This document shows, in pieces, positions 12,139 to 24,573 of a stretch of DNA of 64,000 nucleotides. Positions within the stretch are counted from its first letter, which is position 1. Each line of letters opens with the position of its first letter. Made by a program: the position numbers and the translations under genes. The notes under the pieces were generated by a model, which was not told the origin of the DNA, made no database searches, and worked only from the letters and a program-made list of their open reading frames with translations. Source of the DNA: Eublepharis macularius (Eukaryota > Chordata > Lepidosauria > Squamata > Eublepharidae); the NCBI RefSeq assembly GCF_028583425.1, contig NC_072799.1, positions 89,266,217 to 89,330,216 on the forward strand. Reading direction: 5' to 3'.

Positions 12139-13910
12139 CTCTCTCAGTGGCCTACCAAGCCCTAAGACCTCTTCTCCAGCAGCTGCCAGCAGCTGCCAAA
12201 CACTGCCTCCACGTTTTTACAAGTTTTAACAGACGCTGCAGCATTTGGTGAAATTTCTATCTTTGCATAGAAAAAGAAAAACAGGTAGTTGGATATAAAT
12301 GAAAATTTTCCACCAGCAGAGTGGAACATTCCTGCCTCCCCCTACCACTGCAGCCCCCCGACCTCCATGGGGATGGGGTTTTTGGGGAAGGACACGAAGG
12401 GGGTGTGCAGCAAGAAAGAGGAATCGATGGCAATTGACAGTATAGTGTGGATCCCTGTTCCTCCATAGAACTGGTAAATGGGAAAGTAGTGATTATGATG
12501 TTTCCAGGAGGCATCTGTTGGCCTTTGTGGAGAAAGAGAAACTGGGCTAAATGGATACCCAATGGTTTTGGTCCAGTGGGACTCGTTTTCTGTAGGTGCT
12601 TGTGTGCTGGATGTTGCTACATCCAAGTAAACCGCAATAGGGGAAATAACCAGAATCCAAGTCGCAGAGGTGGATCTATTCAGAAGAGCCTATAAACACA
12701 TTTATACTGCCAGTTTTAGAGCATGTGGTTCAAAGAAGGTACTTTATTTTAAGCTGTCCATTGTGATATTACAGATTTTAGGCTGAGACGCTTTTGGATG
12801 AAATTGTCTCTTTCTACTCACAGAAATGTTTATATTAGTTGTATTTGTGCCAGCTGCCTTGAGACCAGGAATGATGGACCCCCCACCCCCTTCTCTTCTC
12901 CACTCTGTTTTCTGCCAAAATCCAACCTTGCTTGCTGTGGATGAGCACAGTAGGATGTCTCTGTTTATGGGTGAAAGTTCTTATTGTCCCACCTTGATAA
13001 GCAGTTATATTTTTGGCTTTTTAGCCCAGAGGAAAAGTAGGAGCCCTCTTCTTCTTTGCATGAAATGGCACTGGAGACTGAATAGCTCTTTAAAAAAAAC
13101 CAGCAACTTTATTGAGCAGGCAGGGATGGAATATGGTCAGTCAGGGGATGAAATTGCTGAGGTAAAATTGGTTGGTAGAACAGAATACTGTACAAGTAAT
13201 AGGCAAAATAGTCTTCTTGCAGCTTAGTTTCAGTTTTCACAATCCTTAGGAGTGAGAGGTGTTTTGTCTAATACCTTGCTTAAAACAACGTTTCTCCACA
13301 GATTTCCCTTTACTACTCAAGTTTCCTGATGTTAGGTCAATACTATTTTCCCTTTACAACAAACCTGGGGTCTCCCTTAGAGCCAACCCTTTAGATATTG
13401 GGCAAGAATTATTATTCTTCACCTAAGAAGACATAACTCTATTCACTTGGCTGAATGGGAGTCTCCACTCACTACCCATTCACACCCTCAAAAACACACT
13501 CCCAGTTCTATCTTTCAACTTGTGCTGGCTTTTATACTTGGAAGTGTTAACTAAAAGTCTTCCTTAAGACAATGTTGTTACAGTTAGGGCAAAAAATTTT
13601 CCTCACTTCAGAGGGGTACCTGTCTGACCCTCCTTTTCAGATTCACATATGCAACTGAACTCCCCCCCAAAACTGTCAGCACCGTCATCCTGAAGCTGAT
13701 TCTGACTAGCCAATCAGAGAGAGGGGAGAGCAGCCTGTCAATCAAACTCTTTCAGGCAGTTATGAACTCCTTTCCTTCCATCTCTAAGTGCTGCACTGTG
13801 GAGAGCTTTCTTTAAATTGCATTCCATCACACCAGGTCAGGAGCAAAGCTGAGAAAATTTTAAAATAAATAAATAAGGAGAGAGAATAAATAAATAAGAG
13901 AGAGAATAAA
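12139..13910. other. No gene recognised
   Basis: Open frames here are short and show no family I recognise. Confidence 0.35.
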
Positions 13911-13924
13911 GCATCCTTTTCCAT

Positions 13925-14128
13925 AAGTACGGTCTCAGTGGTAGAGCATCCGCTTGTGTGCAGAAGGTCCCAGGTTCTATTCTCCAGCATCCCCAGCTAA
14001 CAGAATCAGGTAGTAGGTGAGATGAAAGACCTGAGACCCTAGAGAGCCCCTACGAATCTGAGTAGACAATACTGACCTTGATGGAGCAATTGTCTGATTC
14101 TGTACCAGGCAGCTTCATGTGCCTTCAG
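13925..14128 (+). mobile_element. tRNA-derived SINE (second family)
   Basis: TCTCAGTGGTAGAGCATCCG (A box) and GGTCCCAGGTTCTATTC (B box) are followed by a GAAAGACCTGAGACCC block and the end TACCAGGCAGCTTCATGTG. Also present at 37340 and 41560 and reversed at 51272. Confidence 0.88.
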
Positions 14129-15166
14129 TCCGGAACAATATTTCTCAGCAGTCAGCAGAATACTGACTGTGATTCTTCAAGGGCTTAACAATTGGCTTTA
14201 TTTAAATAGCCAAACAGGTTATGGTAAGAGTAATGCAAGGGGGTCCATGACACTAGAATCATGAGCTTTAAATGTGTCCCACCTCCCCTTCCTGCCCTGC
14301 AAGCTCACACCCACTTATTTGAATTCTACCTTGTGACAGATTTTAATGGTAAGATTCTTTGAATGCCAAACTGGCCGAACAGCAGCACGTAAGTTTAAGA
14401 AAGCAATATATTGATGAATATTTTCAATCAGATCTCCCATTTATTAAGGGGATTAAGGCTATGAACTTAAAGCCTGTCAAGAATAACTCCTAGGTGGGTT
14501 TGAACCCTTATAGCTCTCTTCTTAGCAAATTATGACTGCTTAGTTGTGATGTTGGGAACTGGGTCTAGGACTTATACACATATAGCATATGTATCTCGTG
14601 TACTACTGACCTGGGGCTGGTCCAGATATAGACCTTAAATAATACAGCCCTAACCCCCCAAAATATGATTTTCATATATTTGCTTTGATGATTGTTGAGG
14701 ACCTTCAGTAACCTTTTCCTTGATTCAGGGTCTGGTTCCTGTCCTGGGCTGGAAGTAACAATTATTTTTCTAGAAGAGCAAGGAAGTCGATAGCGTACAA
14801 TGCTTTCAAAAGAGGCTTGTAGAACATTCGGCATAAATGAATTACCTGAAACCTCTATTATTTCTGATTTCAGCAACGCAAGACATGGAGTGGGCAGATT
14901 GGGATTCTACTAGATGCTCTGCAGATGTACATCACAGCATGGGTATGCGTCCATGTTTGCTTCGTAGCCACTGTGCGTGCCCAGCTTCCAATCTAGAAAA
15001 GGCACCCATGGACAGAGAGGCCAGCTTTATTTAACAGAATATTTCTATCTGCCTTCCCCTCCATCCATGGAGCCTGCAAGTGGCTTCTTGTGCAGCTCTT
15101 CCTTGCTAGATGAGGGAGCTCAGCTTCTACCAACCAGAAAGCTCCTTGTGAATAGGTTTCCATGGT
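14129..15166. other. No gene recognised
   Basis: No exon, RNA gene or repeat end is supported. Confidence 0.4.
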
Positions 15167-15174
15167 CTCTCAAC

Positions 15175-15437
15175 CAGGGCTTTTTTTTTCCAGGGGGAAC
15201 GCGGTGGAACGGAGTTCCGGAACCTCTTGAAAATGGTCACATGGCTGGTGGCCCCGCCCCCGGATCTCCAGACAGAGGGGAGTTTAGATTGCCCTCTGCA
15301 CTGCTGAGCGGTGCGGAGGGCAATCTCAACTCCCCTCTGTCTGGAGATCAGGGGGCAGGGCCACCAGCCATGTGACCATTTTCTCCGAAGGCAACCCACT
15401 GAGTTCCACCACCTTTTTCCCCAGAAAAAAAGCCCTG
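15175..15437 (-). mobile_element. hAT-like MITE, short form
   Basis: Ends CAGGGCTTTTTTT/AAAAAAAGCCCTG with the exact 8-base duplication CTCTCAAC (15167-15174, 15438-15445). Nearly perfect hairpin centred near 15305. Confidence 0.94.
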
Positions 15438-15445
15438 CTCTCAAC

Positions 15446-16857
15446 ACAATACTCAAACCACAAATTCAGGTTATGTGCAGAATCAAAGAACTACTCATTC
15501 TTGAACACTTTCATTTCTACTATTTGCAAAATCCTTGATTTTAAAATTAAAACAAATAATTATTGTGGCAGTTATTTTTGTAAGTCCAAAATATTCACTA
15601 CTTATCTTCCTGTTAAATACTGCAAGTGACGGGTTCTATTTTTTATTTTTTTAAAGCCTTAGCAACATGAAATAATCAGAATTATTTTGGCTGAACTCAC
15701 ATTCCTTAACTACAAGGCAAAATCAACGAGCACAAAGAATTATCTGTCCCTTGTCTACTGCTGGCATTTTATTAATTATTCTCAGACTGAAGAGTTTCAA
15801 ATGTGCATTTTAATTAGAAGAGACAATCATTGCCAGCTGTTTCTCATCAGCAACTTCTACCATTCATTGAATTCATCATTTATTTTATCAAATGTTGCTG
15901 TAGCCTTTTTTTAAAAAAAAATGAACAGGGTGAGAATAACCTCATTTATTCCACTTCTGAAAAGTCTATTTGGCTGCAGCTGGGGGAGGAAGCTTGCCTG
16001 TGAAAATGTCCTGTCCTCGGTCCATTCACGCTGCTCAAATGGGCTTGGACGTTCAATGCGCTCTGTGTTTCAATTACATTCAGGGGGCTTCCTTCAGGAC
16101 AGGCTGAGGATAAAGCCTGATGCACGAGTGTTTAACTACTTAAGGACTAATAATGGATACATCATGGCTATTGGGGGCAGGGAGTAATTATCTGAAGAAT
16201 ATATGTCTCTCCTAATCATTATGTTGTAAATTGGGGGTCTTGGTTGACATCTCTTTGACTTCTGCTGCCAATAATGATGAACGTGAATCTCATGGTCAGC
16301 TGTCGCTTCACTCATCACAGCTGCTTCTCAAGTAGGATAACCACATTCCTGTGGTGATAGTAGTAGAGGACAGAGTCAGGTACTACCAAATGTGGCAACT
16401 TGACCATTATGGCATACTTACCTCCCCCCTCATACAGATGCAGCTCAAAGCAGATATAAAACTTCCCCGGTGCCAATCTTAGTTGTGTCCTAAACTGTGA
16501 TGTGTATGTGTGATTGCTGTGACCCTCAGCACTGAAGATTCTGCTCATCACGTGTTTTCCAGATTTTCCTCCTTCTTACTACATGATTTCAATGGGATTT
16601 AAGCAATTTGACCATATGCAGGATCACAACCATTACAATTTATTTACACAGGCAATTTTATTTGCAGAGTTCTGTTAGCTCACCTTTGATTTTTTTTTTA
16701 AAAAAAGAAAACTATACAGTGAATAATCTGTGCTGATGCATTGAACGAGATCGCCATCTTGTGGGGAATGCTATTCTACACACACAAACACATTCCCCCA
16801 GAACTTATTGAGGGCACTTCTATGCTATTGAAGCTCAAACTTGCAGTGTAAATTTGG
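15446..16857. other. No gene recognised
   Basis: AT-rich sequence; no exon or repeat end could be supported. Confidence 0.4.
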
Positions 16858-16865
16858 ATCTGACC

Positions 16866-17124
16866 CAGGGCTTTTTTTCAACTGGAATGTGGTGGAACGG
16901 AGTTCCGGAACCTCTTGAAAATGGTCACATGGGCTGGTGGCCCCACCCCCTGATCTCCAGACAGAGGGGAGTTTAGATTGCCCTCCATGCCATGCGGGCG
17001 GAGGGCAATTTCAACTCCCCTCTGTCTGGAGATCAGGGAGCGGAGCCACCTGCCCATGTGACCATTTTCCCCCGAGGGCAACCCACTGAGTTCCACCACC
17101 TCTTTTCCTAGAAAAAAAGCCCTG
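16866..17124 (-). mobile_element. hAT-like MITE, short form
   Basis: Same ends as 15175. The flanks ATCTGACC (16858-16865) and ATATGACC (17125-17132) form an 8-base duplication with one mismatch. Confidence 0.9.
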
Positions 17125-17132
17125 ATATGACC

Positions 17133-18570
17133 TAATGCATATTGTGTGGGTGTGTGTGGGTGTGTATTAAAGTAGCTGAAAGGAGATCATGAACCCACTG
17201 TCTACCTCCCCCTCCCCTGATGCTTTTCTCACAGGTAAAAATAAATGGATGGAATAAGTAACTGGTCAAAGTAACTGGATGGAACAGGCTTTAGGGAGTT
17301 CACATACTTCCTTTGCTCTAAAAATAGGACCCTCACCTCCCAGTTTATACATGATTGGGGGAGACCTGAGTTTATCCAGTGACTAAACTGTCATATCTCA
17401 TTTGAGCTTCAGGACTGACTTGCTATATCCAAACCATGATCTATTCCCCTTGGGGGTGAAGCTATGTATGTGACAGGGAACGCAACTGAGCTCACTGGGG
17501 TCTTTCCTCCCTCTTCACTGCTACCCTCAGCTCTATGCACAGATGTGCTTGTGCATAGCCATGAGCTACTACTTTCAAAGTGAGGCTCATGTTTGCCTCA
17601 CATGTAAACATTACCTTCATCAGCCCCCTGGACTGAAAATTAAATACCACAGCATGAATCCATAATGACTACTCTAAGCCATCCTTGATTGGGAACAGAA
17701 TTTATCCTTTTATTACTTTGCTGAAATTACAGATTGCAGAAATTACCAAAGCTATCAAAACACATTTTGTATGACCAAACTGTCAAAATCTTGGTGTATG
17801 CTTGTGTTTCAATAAAATAAAATAATTCCCCCAATAAAAAATACACGCTTGCACATCCGTAATTATTTACAATTCATTTCAATATTGTCTCACAACTTAG
17901 CTGGAAAAGGTCATTGGATTGAATCCTTCCAGTACAAGAGGGAATAGAGCCCCTTTTGATCCCCCCTCAACGCTAGGCTGGGAGTTACGAGACATGCCTA
18001 GAAAAAAAGCCACCAGAGACCAAGGGCTGCAGTGAGAGGGGTGAGATTAGGTGAGATCACCTCTCCTTCCTTCTATGTCTGCGGAAACACTAGTAGGCTC
18101 CAACCATTAGGCTTTTGATTTTGTTAGGAAACAATATACAGGCCCCCTGTTTTGTGAGCCGTAGTGAAAGAAATACAATACAATGTAAACATACAATATT
18201 AGCACTCTGTTGAAATAGTGTGGTAAAATACCTGCAACGGAACACGTTTCTTCTTTAATTTAAAACACTCCTAGTATCTAGGCTACTGAAGCACAGCTTA
18301 AGAAAACAACTCTGTCAGTGAAACAGCAATCAAAAGATGTCATATAAGAGATAAACCAAAGCTAATTAATAAGAATGTCTTACTATGCCTTTATAACAAT
18401 GAAGGTCAGGCAGATCTTGAAAATGCGGCAAAAATATGTATGTGGTGGAATGTTGATTGATACTATGACAGTGTCCAAAATAAATGGATATTGTTACAGT
18501 TCTGGATTTCTCTACAAAACCCTGCCCCCAGCTTTCTGCCAGAATTGTTATCATTGCAATAACATACTTT
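17133..18570. other. No gene recognised
   Basis: No supported exon or repeat end. A short stretch near 18001-18016 resembles a MITE end (GAAAAAAAGCC) but lacks the rest. Confidence 0.35.
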
Positions 18571-18572
18571 TA

Positions 18573-18660
18573 CAGTGCAATCCTAAGCAGAGTTACTCCA
18601 GTCTAAGCCCACTAAAATCAACGGTCTTCGCCTGGAGCAACTCTGCTTAGGATTGCACTG
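18573..18660. mobile_element. Very short palindromic MITE
   Basis: Inverted ends CAGTGCAATCCTAAGCAGAG/CTCTGCTTAGGATTGCACTG flanked by TTA on both sides (18570-18572, 18661-18663). A 3-base TNA-type duplication is typical of PIF/Harbinger transposition. Degraded relatives appear near 23752 and 26627. Confidence 0.8.
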
Positions 18661-18800
18661 TTAGTTAAGTATGCAGTACTTTTATTTCCTGTCAAAGTAT
18701 GAACACAACTCTGTAAGGTAGGACAGGCTAAGAGCTGGAAAGTTGCCTCAGATCACTCAATGGTCAGCTAGGCAACAATCTGAACCCGGGTCTCTGACAG

Positions 18801-19005
18801 GACCGTTTCCACACTGTCTATAAATAGTGGGAGACTCATGGAAGGCTGCCGGCTTCCTCCCGCGATTTTTAACACCATCCGACTACAAACCGCCATAAAT
18901 CACCGTTTGTGGCATTTTGTAAACAGATGGCGTAAAAAAATTGCGCGAGGAAGCCGGCAGCCTTCCGTGAGTCTCGCACTATTTATAGACAGTGTGGAAA
19001 CGGCC
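18801..19005. mobile_element. Palindromic MITE, GGCCGTTT family
   Basis: Inverted ends (G)CCGTTTCCACACTG/CAGTGTGGAAACGG and matching arms CGGCTTCCTCCCGCG/GCGAGGAAGCCGGC. No target duplication is evident. Similar ends occur at 22559, 36275 and 54155. Confidence 0.8.
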
Positions 19006-20119
19006 TATATTCTACCAGAGTGGAGTAGAAGTCATGACCAGTGACTTTTTCCATACCATTATCCATCATTGGAGGTATTTGGGTAGAGATTCTGGGTGGG
19101 GAAAATGACACGGTTCCCTCCCGTGCTAATATTACCCAGTCCCAAAGAACAGTGAAGTTCATGAGGGGCAGAACCACATCATTTATCCCACTCAGTTCTA
19201 CTCGTCTAGAACACAGCAAGTCAACTGTAGTGCCATAGACAAATATTTCTCTCCTCAAAATTTTATGTGGTGGCCTTACAAAATTGCAATTAACATGTGG
19301 TAAAATAATTTGTCCATGGTTTTACTTCTAATGAAGAGAAATAATGTCTTGCAGCCGTAAGAGGTAGAGGTAATCCACACTCAAATATTATCTCTCTTCG
19401 AATTTTGTTGCACTGTGTCTGAGCGTGTGAGAGACTTGGACAGAGTAGATGCCACCAGCTTTATTATAGAGCTTCACTACATATGATGGGATTCGCTTGT
19501 GAGGCAAAATACATATTGAATCACTGTCAATATAAAAGAGTCGCCCCCAAGCATATAGACCATTATCCCTAATATAGAAATTACCATGATCTCTTTGTCT
19601 AGTCATGTTTGGAGACACTTCTAATTTGCATTCAGAAAAGAGAGAAAAACTATTCTTATTTTAATGGTATACATTTCCTCAGGGGAAAAAACGTACACAG
19701 CTAATAAAGAAGACTTTCAGCTCATAAAAACATTAATTAGCTAGATTGTGAGCTAACTAGCCCTAACCATACAGGCAACCTGCAATATTTGAAACCTGAT
19801 TATTATTTGAATGGACCCAATCAACTGGAACGCAGTGTCTTTTCGTGATCACAGGGCATACCCAGAGTCTACTGGCATGGAGACTCTCCGTACCATCTAT
19901 CCTGTCATCAGATTTCAAACATTACGCTACTTGTAAGGTCACCATCACACAGCAACATTTTGATGACCACCTGGGAATGTAGTGTTTGACTGGGCTCTTA
20001 TTTAGTCCAAAGGAAATGAGAAGTTGCTTTATGTATTAAAAAAAACTCCAGCTTTGCTGATGTACATGATCAATTTTATCTCTTCATTTTTGTATGCTTT
20101 TTCAAATGCACGCATGCTA

Positions 20120-20120
<1 letters not shown>
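19006..20120. other. No gene recognised
   Basis: AT-rich sequence without supported features. Confidence 0.4.

Positions 20121-20159
<39 letters not shown>
20121..20159 (+). repeat. (CT)n(CA)n microsatellite
   Basis: About nine CT units pass into about nine CA units. A second compound repeat of the same make-up is at 52485. Confidence 0.95.
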
Positions 20160-21437
20160 TAATTTACATCACTTGCATTCTTAATGGGATTGTGCAAGTC
20201 ATAAATCAACTTTGAGAGTGGTCTAGTGTATCAGTATTATCACTCTAATCAGAAGTAATACTGTATTGGGAAATCACATAGCACAAGCTCTTCTGAACAT
20301 ATTCCCTTGCAGTTCATAAGATCATTTTAATAAAAACTGTGCATTTAAATTAGGTGCACCACCTTATTATCTGCCAGAATGGAATTTCCATGGACAGAAG
20401 TGCAATTTGCCCAGCTCCCCCTTTTCACTACAGCCGGAAACGTTCTCTGAAACACAACTCCTGAGGGCTGGCGAAGTAGCTAGGGGAGTAACTGGAGGTC
20501 TGCCATGGAAGGGGGGGAATAGGCAAAAATCACTGCCCCCCCTTTACATGGGCAGAAATTGTATGCAGGCTCCCATCCACTAGAAAAAGTTTATTGTCTT
20601 TTCACTGAGGTCATATATACATGTTCACTCTTGAAATTCATCTTGCTATATACTGGACTTGATCATAATATGCAAATAAAGGCACACATTATGCTTTTCA
20701 GGCACATATCTTTTTAAAGCTGTACACCAAAACTGCGAACAAACAAGTGTTTGGAAGGTACACCACAGTGGTACACCCATCAGAGAACTAGCCTTGGCTG
20801 CAGCCTCCCCATCAAGAATAAACTTGATGACAAACCCAGGTTTGTCCCCAGGTAAACTCTGGTTTGCTTGTGATAAGAATGAACCTGGTTTAGTTTGAGT
20901 TTCACACGCTTCCCCCTTCCCACCCTGATCTTGGAGCTGTGATTGTAGACTTCCTGGTTTGAAAGAACCAGGTTGATTTTAGGCACTTTAACAAATTATT
21001 TGATTCTTCCCTCAAACCAGGATTGCAGTTTAGACTCCCAGATTGCAGGTAAGAAAAAAGATATAATTATCACTGCTTTAATTAGAGTTGATTTATGTAT
21101 TCACAATAGCAGAGGGGGATATGTTTAAAAGGTCCATGATGTTAAAACAAAAAGCATTTAGAAGAGGTGAGCCTTTTGGAGAATAATGATAGCATAAACC
21201 TGTCCCTAAAATATTTTTCACAAGAATGGAGGGCCTGGTTTTTTGCACATAAGAGAGCTTTCAAACGTCTAGTTCCTCACCTGCATGATGAAGCAATCAG
21301 GTCCAGCCTCCAGACAAAGATTCCCTCAAGATCCCCCTTCACCCTTCCTGGATCCAACCCAAACATCACGTGAAAACAAATCACAGAACTTGCCTTGCTC
21401 CTCAAGGTGACTAGGCCCCACCCTACTATACTCCTCA
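20160..21437. other. No gene recognised
   Basis: No supported exon, RNA gene or repeat end. AACCAGG/CCTGGTT motifs recur near 20830-21020, perhaps remains of a hairpin element. Confidence 0.35.
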
Positions 21438-21438
21438 T

Positions 21439-21628
21439 TAGGGCTTTTCTTCTGGGAAAAGAAGTGGTGGAACTCAGTGGTGGAAGTCAAGACCGCACAA
21501 TGACGTCACTATGGTTCAGTTGGAACAAGGGGGGAGTTTTTTAAAGTTTAAATTGCCCTCGGTGAAAATGGTCACATGGCCGGTGGCCTGCCCCCTGATC
21601 TCCAGAAAAAGGGGAGTTTAGATTGCAA
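21439..21628 (+). mobile_element. hAT-like MITE, truncated long form
   Basis: Begins AGGGCTTTTCTTCTGGG and follows the long subfamily through TGACGTCA (21501-21508) and the CTGATCTCCAG block, then stops at GTTTAGATTGC. The second half and the right end are missing. Confidence 0.85.
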
Positions 21629-21986
21629 TTTTAATTAAGAGGATATTTTATAAATACTAAAACACACATTTTATAACTTTTTAAAATCCCAGAATACGTC
21701 CTGTAGGTGGTATGATTTAAGGAATCCACCAACTGTTTTAAACAACTTAAAGATTTATTACGTATCCAAGGCAGTCCATGTAAGATGTGTGCTAACTTGA
21801 TTATTTTATTATTGGGAACTATCTTTTCAAACAGATGTAACAATGTTGTAAATATGAGCTGGCCTAGTTGGAAAATTTGCAATCTTAAATCCAATTTCAA
21901 AGTCCTCTTTGGTTAGAAAAAAAGAAGTTAGAGAATGAATCTCTAGAAGAATTTTATCAACAGTTTCATGACAGAAATGCAAAACT

Positions 21987-22247
21987 CAGGGCTTTTTTTC
22001 CAGGGGGAATGCGGGGGAATGGAGTTCCGGAACCTCTTGAAAATGGTCACATGGCTGGTGGCCCCGCCCCCTGATCTCCAGACAGAGGGGAGTTGAGATG
22101 GCCTTCCGCGCCGCCGAGTGGCGCGGAGGGCCATCTCAACTCCCCTTTGTCTGGAGATCAGGGGGCGGGGCCACCAGCCATGTGACCATTTTCTCCGAGG
22201 ACAACCCACTGAGTTCCACCACCTCTTTTCCCAGAAAAAAAGCCCTG
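21987..22247 (-). mobile_element. hAT-like MITE, short form
   Basis: Ends CAGGGCTTTTTTT/AAAAAAAGCCCTG; flanks GCAAAACT (21979-21986) and GTAAAACC (22248-22255), an 8-base duplication with two mismatches. Near-perfect hairpin. Confidence 0.88.
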
Positions 22248-22558
22248 GTAAAACCCATTCAGCTTTGTACTGATAAAAGACAATGCTGTGATCAGCTCAA
22301 GCGCCAGGATCAGAAGTAAGGGACTCATCTTGTTAGTCTAATTGATCCCTGTGAGCAAATCCTATTACCCTATGTCAAAAGTCAAGGCCCCAAACATGTC
22401 ACTGGCGTTGCCTGTATCGAAGGCTGATCCTAAGGATGAGGTGCAGGAAAGGGAAAAAATATAAGATTTAATGGAAGATGGAAATGCTGCTGTCAGCACC
22501 CAATGTTAAAACGATACAATGGATCAGCAGGAATATATGCTTCCAAGATCAAAATAAC

Positions 22559-22765
22559 GGCCATTTTCACATGACTTTGAAAGAGCACAAGATTCACCGA
22601 ACGCTGGCTGCTTCGTCGCGCGATTTCTGACGTCACTCCGTCATGATGCCGTTTTTTGTGGTGCCCTCGTAACTGCCTGCAACCAGGTGACATCAGAAAA
22701 GGCGCTACGAAGCCGCCAGCGTTCGGGGAGTCTTGCGCTATTTTAAAGATGTGTGAAAACAGGCC
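22559..22765. mobile_element. Palindromic MITE, GGCC family, 3-base duplication
   Basis: Inverted ends GGCCATTTTCACAT/GTGTGAAAACAGGCC with AAC on both sides (22556-22558, 22766-22768). The interior arms CCGAACGCTGGC/GCCAGCGTTCGG pair well. Contains TGACGTCA at 22628-22635. Confidence 0.85.
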
Positions 22766-22768
22766 AAC

Positions 22769-23490
22769 GTCTCAAATGCAACCAAAGACTATTTCAGCTA
22801 GAAATCATGCTTTCATCGTTTCACGTGAATGCAAGCCCAAGTACTTTGTTGATCATGATCTAGCCAATAAGAAACATTTTTATCAGTGCCATTCAAAGCA
22901 AAGTTCCACCCTTCCAACTCTGTTTAGGATGGTGTTGTAAGCCCCATTTATTTCAATGAGACTTAAAAGTGTCATTAGCTCCTTAGCTAAACTGTGCCCT
23001 ATAGAAGTACCATCAGGTGACGACTGTATTTCAAGTGATAATTGCAATACTTTGCCATGTTCAGTACTTAAACTATATATCAAAACTAGATACTTAAGAC
23101 CTTTGCACTGTGTAAACACTTTTTTAAAGAAAGAAATTATTATGATTTAAAATGCGCCTATGCAATTTTTAAATCAAATTTGTTGCATTCATTCCTATTT
23201 TTTTCAAAACAAAAGTGATACAATCACACTAAGTATCAATCCCATTTCACTTTCTGCTTGGAGCGATGCAAAACTGCGGTTCACATTATTTTAAGTAAGG
23301 TTTGAGGTACTCGTGGAACAAGAGGAGGCACCACAGAAGCGAACTGATCCAGATGTACAGAATCAAAAACTATATCCAGTTAATTTAAAGTCCTATTGGA
23401 GAAAAATACATATTTCAGTACAAGGCTAGTTTTTCTTAATATCTGCATTTGAAGAGCTTCAAATTGGGACTGTATTTACAGTCCAGATAT
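22769..23490. other. No gene recognised
   Basis: No supported exon, RNA gene or repeat end. Confidence 0.4.
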
Positions 23491-23494
23491 TCCA

Positions 23495-23747
23495 GTTTGT
23501 TGTAGTGGTTAAGAAGAGCAGCAGGACACTAATCTGGAGAACTGGGTTTGATTCCCCACTCCTCCGCTTGAAGCCAGCTGGGTGGCCTTGGGTCAGTCAC
23601 AGCTCTTTCCGAGCTCTCTCAGCCCCACCCACCTCACAGGGCGATTGTTGTGGGGATAATAACAACATACTCTGTAAACCACTCTGAGTGGGTGTTAAGT
23701 TGTCCTGAAGGGCAGTACATAAACTGAATGTTGTTGTTGTTGTTATT
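23495..23747 (+). mobile_element. tRNA-derived SINE with GTT-repeat tail
   Basis: A box in GTTGTAGTGGTTAAGA, B box GGTTTGATTCC, GGCCTTGGGTCAGTCACAGC block and a (GTT)n tail. Same family as 11884. Confidence 0.92.
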
Positions 23748-23751
23748 ACTA

Positions 23752-23842
23752 CAGTGAAATCCTAAGCACACTTTGCTGGGAGTAAGCGCCATTGAACAAA
23801 ACAGGACTTACTTCCAAGTAGATCTGCTTAGGATTGCTTTCT
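23752..23842. mobile_element. Degraded CAGTGNAATCCTAAGCA hairpin repeat
   Basis: CAGTGAAATCCTAAGCAC at the left and TCTGCTTAGGATTGC at the right are the ends of the short palindrome family of 18573, separated by AGTAAGCGCCATTGAA and CTTACTTCCAAGTAGA. Confidence 0.65.
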
Positions 23843-24007
23843 TAGTGGATTGAGAGGCTGTCAGGAACTTTAGCAATGGCCAAGGGACTGGCTTTCTCCA
23901 ACACTGAGCCAAAATGGCTGCTACAATCCAGTATTAAGTTCACTTGCCCATTAGTTCAGTGATGTCCAGCTCTAAAAGAAACCATGTGAATTTATCATAG
24001 TCATAAG

Positions 24008-24268
24008 CAGGGCTTTTTTTCTGGGGAAAGAGGTGGTGGAACTCAGTGGGTTGCCCTCGGAGAAAATGGTCACATGGCTGGTGGCCCCGCCCCCTGATCT
24101 CCAGACAGAGGGGAGTTGAGATGGCCCTCCGCGCCGCTCCAGTGGCACGGAGGGCAATCTCAACTCCCCTCTGTCTGGAGATCAGGGGGCGGGGCCACCA
24201 GCCATGTGACCATTTTCAAGAGGTTCCGGAACTCCGTTCCCCCACGTTCCCCCTGAAAAAAAGCCCTG
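24008..24268 (+). mobile_element. hAT-like MITE, short form
   Basis: Ends CAGGGCTTTTTTT/AAAAAAAGCCCTG with exact duplication GTCATAAG (24000-24007, 24269-24276). It sits about 260 bases 3' of SPATA18 exon 12, so it may lie in its 3' region or last intron. Confidence 0.94.
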
Positions 24269-24527
24269 GTCATAAGTATTAAGAGGGTGTTGAGATCCAG
24301 ACATTTTGGATGAAATGAGAAACACAGGATTCTGTAAGCCAAAACCATAAGCCTTTTTTCAACATTAAAAGAATGAAAGCCCCTTATGTGAAAAGAGAAT
24401 AATTGTAGTGAAATGTGGTCTTTAAAGGGGGTGGGGGACCAGCCTGCACATTGTAATACTATCTCTTTACTTGATTACTCAAGAGGTTAAAGCCATGATT
24501 GTCTAAGTTCTGAATTTGCCCACTTAC

Positions 24528-24573
24528 TTGGGCTTCCGCTCCTTAATGGGGAAGGGCTGCGGCTTCGAGATGG
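24528..24573 (-). CDS. SPATA18: SPATA18 coding exon 12, C-terminus ambiguous
   Basis: Acceptor CTTTTAG is followed by [15 protein letters not shown], matching the human ending [16 protein letters not shown] up to its last few residues. A strong donor (AA/GTAAGTGG) lies at 24526-24527, which would give a 46-base exon and one more small exon downstream. Without splicing, the frame reads on for 14 more codons to a TAA at 24487-24489. The human ending (about three more residues) favours splicing, but no final exon was found. Confidence 0.75.
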
